From positions 1,431,403-1,495,402 of the forward strand of contig OY282363.1 in the NCBI GenBank assembly GCA_958295695.1: a stretch of DNA of 64,000 nucleotides. Direction: 5' to 3'. The DNA comes from an uncultured Alphaproteobacteria bacterium. Lineage in GTDB: Bacteria; Pseudomonadota; Alphaproteobacteria; SP197. Below the pieces are notes generated by a model, which was given only the letters and a program-made list of their open reading frames with translations, ran no database searches and was not told where the DNA came from. A program made the translations under genes and the position numbers. This document shows, one piece after another, positions 61,190 to 64,000 of the stretch (the first letter of the stretch is position 1; the number at the start of each line of letters is the position of its first letter).

Positions 61190-63241
61190 TCAAAGGTGGT
61201 GGCGCGGCACGTCGTGGGTCCAGCAGCGGGCGAACACGCGCCTGTCGTGCTCGAAAGCCTCCAGATCGCTGGCGATGCGGTAGGTCTCCTTCGAGACCGA
61301 CACGTCCATCGAGACCCGGACCGAGACGTCCCAGTCGCCCCGACGCCGCCGGCTCCACCAGCGCCATGCCGCGCGCGCCGACAGAGGATCGCCGTCGACG
61401 ATGCGGAACTCGGCGTCGCCGCCGTCCGCGCACTCCAGGTCGATCGGCTCCAGCCGGAAGACGCCGCCGTCCTCGACGAGGCGCGTGACCTGCTCACCGG
61501 TCGCCGCGTCGCGCTCGATGCGGCGCGACCCCTCGCCCGGCGCGACGACCGTCGTCTCCGGCCCGGGCGCCATCTCGGGCGGCGGGAAGTCGGCTGCCGG
61601 GCGGTCCTCGTCCCTCGGCGGGCGCACCGGAAGCGCCAGGGTGCTGGCGCCGGTCCTGAGGCTCAGCGCGAAGGGCTCCGGCGCCGTCCAGGCTACCGGG
61701 AAGTAGCTGGTCGAGAGCGCGATCCGGAGGCGGTGGCCGGCGGGAAAGGCGTGGGCGCAGTCGTTGAGCCGGACGCGGACCTCGACCTCCTCGCCCGGCG
61801 TCATCGCCTCCGTATGCTCCCGGTCGTCGCGCTGCGACAGGTTGAGCATGCCGTAGGTCACGCGCGCCGACGCGCCGTCGGGGGCCACGTCGTTCAGCCG
61901 CGCGACGACCATGCCCTGGGGCTTGTCGATGGCGAGCCTGAGGACGACCTCGGGCGCGCCCAGGATCTCCAGCCTCGACTCCAGCGGCGCGCCGTCGAAA
62001 CAGAGCGATTTCGCATCGTCCTCGCGCTGGTCGACCGGCAGGTCCGGGCTCGATCCGCCCAGGCCGTAAGGGCACCAGACGCCGCCGCCGGCGCCCACCG
62101 TCTCGGGCGAGCGGTGTGTCAGGACACGTTCGCCCGCGGCCTCGTCGCCGAGTCCGTCGGCGTTCAGATGGAGCGTCCGGCCGGCGATGTCGGGCGCCGG
62201 CCAGTCCGGCTCGGTCACCCACCGTCCCTTCGATTCGGGCAGGACCGCCCGCGGCGTCTGGGGCTCGTCGAGCCACACCCTGTACCGCGGCTCCGCCATG
62301 ATCCCGGTGTCCTCGCCCTTCAGCCAGTGGTCCCACCAGCGCAGGCCCTCCTGAAGGAAGCCGATCGACGGTCCCGGGATCGCGTCGTGGGGATACTTGT
62401 GGCCCCACGGCCCCACGAGCCCCTTCCTCGGACAGGAGAGGTTCGCCAGCAGGCGCGGGACGGCGTTCGAATAGCCGTCGTTCCAGCCGCCGACGGCGTA
62501 GACGGCGCACTCGATGTCGGCGTAGCTCTCGCAGACCGAGCCGTGCTTCCAGTAGGCGTCGCGCTGCTGGCGCCGCTGCCAGACGGTGGCGGCCACCGGC
62601 TCCCAGTTCTCCAGCCGCTCCATCCACTGCTGGCGCCAGCCCTCGCCCTGGATGAGCGGGTCGCCCGGACGCGCCATCAGCATGAAGAAGGCCGAGCCCC
62701 AGAAGAAGTTGTCGAGCAGCAGGCAGCCGCCCATGAAGTGCACGTCGTCGGCGTAGCGGTCGTCGGTCGAGCAGTGCGTGACGATCGCCTTCAGCGCCGG
62801 CGGGCGGCGGGCGGCGACCTGGAGGCTGTTGAACCCGCCCCACGAGATGCCGGTCATGCCCACCTTGCCGGTACACCAGGCTTGGCGGGCGATCCAGGCG
62901 ATGGCCTCCACCGCGTCGTCCTGCTCCCGCTCCGCGTATTCGTCGGCGATCAGCCCTTCCGATTCGCCGGTGCCGCGGATGTCGAGGCGGACGCAGGCGT
63001 AGCCGTGCCCCGCCCAGTAGCGGTGGCGCGGATCGTCCCAGATCCGGGTGCCGTCGCGCTTGCGGTAGGGGATGTACTCCAGGATCGCCGGGACCGGGTC
63101 GCGTTCGGCGTCCTCCGGCATCCAGATTCGCGCCGACAGCCTCGCGCCGTCCGGCATCGGGATCCAGACGTGCTCGATCTCGACGACCTCGCGGGGGAAC
63201 TCCGCGACGATCCGCGCGTCCCGGTTGCGTTCCAGAATCAT
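61190..63241 (-). CDS. CocE/NonD family hydrolase (X-Pro dipeptidyl-peptidase-like)
   Basis: A 683-residue alpha/beta hydrolase of the peptidase S15/CocE type. The triad is Ser133 (GISWGGF), Asp255 (GGWNDGY) and His281 (GPWGHKY). N-terminal blocks include VWIPMPDGARLSARIWMPE and RLDIRGTGESEG; the C-terminal third is a jelly-roll domain. Members hydrolyse esters or amides such as cocaine, glutaryl-cephalosporins or dipeptides; this substrate is unknown. The ATG at 63241 overlaps the fau stop (ATGA). Confidence 0.86.
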   Translation of the reverse strand: MILERNRDARIVAEFPREVVEIEHVWIPMPDGARLSARIWMPEDAERDPVPAILEYIPYRKRDGTRIWDDPRHRYWAGHGYACVRLDIRGTGESEGLIADEYAEREQDDAVEAIAWIARQAWCTGKVGMTGISWGGFNSLQVAARRPPALKAIVTHCSTDDRYADDVHFMGGCLLLDNFFWGSAFFMLMARPGDPLIQGEGWRQQWMERLENWEPVAATVWQRRQQRDAYWKHGSVCESYADIECAVYAVGGWNDGYSNAVPRLLANLSCPRKGLVGPWGHKYPHDAIPGPSIGFLQEGLRWWDHWLKGEDTGIMAEPRYRVWLDEPQTPRAVLPESKGRWVTEPDWPAPDIAGRTLHLNADGLGDEAAGERVLTHRSPETVGAGGGVWCPYGLGGSSPDLPVDQREDDAKSLCFDGAPLESRLEILGAPEVVLRLAIDKPQGMVVARLNDVAPDGASARVTYGMLNLSQRDDREHTEAMTPGEEVEVRVRLNDCAHAFPAGHRLRIALSTSYFPVAWTAPEPFALSLRTGASTLALPVRPPRDEDRPAADFPPPEMAPGPETTVVAPGEGSRRIERDAATGEQVTRLVEDGGVFRLEPIDLECADGGDAEFRIVDGDPLSARAAWRWWSRRRRGDWDVSVRVSMDVSVSKETYRIASDLEAFEHDRRVFARCWTHDVPRHHL

Positions 63242-63837
63242 CGGCCTCTCCCCGTCCCGGACGCCCGGACCTTCCAGGCGCCACGCTCGGTCACGATCCA
63301 GTCGAGGCGCGCATCATGCTCGCCGCGGGGGACGCGGTCGACCTCGAGTCCGGCGAAACAGACCCCCACCGCGACGGTCCGGGGATTGCGTTCGCGCAGG
63401 CCGGCAAGCGTACGGTCGTAGAAGCCGCCGCCATAGCCCAGGCGGTAACCGTCGCCGTCGAAGGCCATCGTCGGCGCCAGCAGCAGTTCCGGCGTCACCG
63501 GGCGCGCGCCCGGCGGCGGGGTCGGAATGTCCAGGGCGCCTTCGACCAGCCGGCAGTCCGGCGTCCATTCCCGGAAGGCGAGCGGCTCCGCCTTCGCCGT
63601 CACCGCCGGCATGCCCACGACATGGCCCAGCAGGTGGGCGGCCTCGGCGAGGGGCAGGACGTCGAACTCGTCCCGAACCGGAAGATAGGCCGCGACGGGA
63701 GCCCCTTCGGGAAAGCCGATCGCGTCGAGGAAGCGGTCGCGGGCCCGTTCGCCGGCTTGGGGCAGCGCCGCGTGGAGCGCCTTGCGCCGTTCCAGGCATT
63801 CGGCCCGCAGCGCGGCCTTGTCGTCGCGGAGCGTCAT
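63238..63837 (-). CDS. fau: 5-formyltetrahydrofolate cyclo-ligase
   Basis: Converts 5-formyl-THF to 5,10-methenyl-THF with ATP, recycling a storage folate. The 199-residue protein has MTLRDDKAALRAECLERRKAL, VAAYLPVRDEFDVLPL and the signature GDGYRLGYGGGFYDRTLAGL. The start is ATG at 63837. In proteobacteria this gene (ygfA) classically lies just downstream of the 6S RNA gene, and sequence fitting that RNA lies upstream here. It heads an operon with the CocE-type and SDR genes. Confidence 0.93.
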   Translation of the reverse strand: MTLRDDKAALRAECLERRKALHAALPQAGERARDRFLDAIGFPEGAPVAAYLPVRDEFDVLPLAEAAHLLGHVVGMPAVTAKAEPLAFREWTPDCRLVEGALDIPTPPPGARPVTPELLLAPTMAFDGDGYRLGYGGGFYDRTLAGLRERNPRTVAVGVCFAGLEVDRVPRGEHDARLDWIVTERGAWKVRASGTGRGR

Positions 63838-63874
63838 CGGGGGCGTTGTGGGGCGGCGCCGCCATGGCCGTCAA

Positions 63875-64000
63875 CCGTGACACATCCCACCGTGGCCTGC
63901 TTGCGCAGGTGGGCGCCGTGATAGCGAGGGCGCGCCCCCGCCAGGGACAGCTCCCGGGTGATGTACATTGGCCCCAGGGAATCGTGAAGCCGACGCACCG
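63875..64000 (-). ncRNA. ssrS: Probable 6S RNA (SsrS), 5' part beyond the window
   Basis: Upstream of fau on the same strand is a noncoding, structured stretch with TTCCCTGGGGCCAATGTACA, CACCCGGGAGCTGTCCCTGG and, near the end, a hairpin CCTGC-GCAA-GCAGG inside CCCACC/GGTGGG. Position next to fau and these blocks match my memory of alphaproteobacterial 6S RNAs, which mimic an open promoter and sequester RNA polymerase. The 3' end is a guess and the 5' end lies past the window edge. Confidence 0.55.

Overview
The window is about 70% GC chromosome from a free-living alphaproteobacterium. The evidence is convergent rather than decisive: a class I lysyl-tRNA synthetase, a single-cysteine DksA, an alphaproteobacterial SOS box (GTTC-N7-GTTC) before recA, DUF3553 and DUF1640-type small proteins, a probable 6S RNA next to the 5-formyltetrahydrofolate cyclo-ligase gene, and the Tyr/Gly tRNA - tuf - Trp tRNA - secE - nusG - rplKAJL - rpoBC block. 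A Rhodospirillales-like or deep-branching alphaproteobacterium fits; I cannot place it further. I see no rRNA, prophage, complete insertion sequence or CRISPR array.

Layout. 1-13.1 kb: a molybdenum and formate block. A decayed hydroxypyruvate isomerase gene is followed by moaA, small genes, an operon of an NDP-forming acyl-CoA synthetase, fdhD, mobA and a TauE/SafE permease, and then, on the opposite strand, a methyltransferase and a two-subunit NAD-linked formate dehydrogenase. moaA, mobA and fdhD supply the cofactor and its sulfuration for that enzyme. 12.9-24.6 kb: housekeeping genes (DUF3553, dksA, recA, alaS, icd, a LOG-family gene, a LysM protein, an orphan polyamine-type binding protein, a PhyH dioxygenase, tRNA-Thr, rlmB). 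24.7-38.2 kb: the tRNA-tuf-secE-nusG-ribosomal protein-RNA polymerase block, in the canonical order. 38.2-42.8 kb: an accessory stretch after rpoC with a dispersed repeat, a DUF3604 protein, a VapBC-type toxin-antitoxin pair, a methyltransferase and, on the other strand, an acetyltransferase.

42.3-48.7 kb: a minus-strand run of thiE-like, efp, an inositol-monophosphatase gene, an OmpA-like protein, a MotA/TolQ-like protein, a MotB/OmpA-like protein with a very long coiled coil, and an acetyltransferase. The three envelope genes look like an uncharacterised proton-driven stator. 49-52.9 kb: a glycolytic operon gap-pgk-orf152-fba, whose class I aldolase carries an unusual C-terminal winged-helix-like extension. 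53-59.2 kb: an amino-acid-type binding protein, class I lysS, an XPD/DinG-type helicase and a TerB-like protein. 59.2-64 kb: a DUF2817 hydrolase gene, then on the minus strand probable 6S RNA, fau, a CocE/NonD hydrolase and a short-chain dehydrogenase.

Two families of palindromic dispersed repeats sit only in intergenic gaps. The points I judge most worth checking are the aldolase fusion, the stator-like operon linked to efp, the leaderless promoter and operator of the toxin-antitoxin pair, and the mosaic codon usage of tuf.
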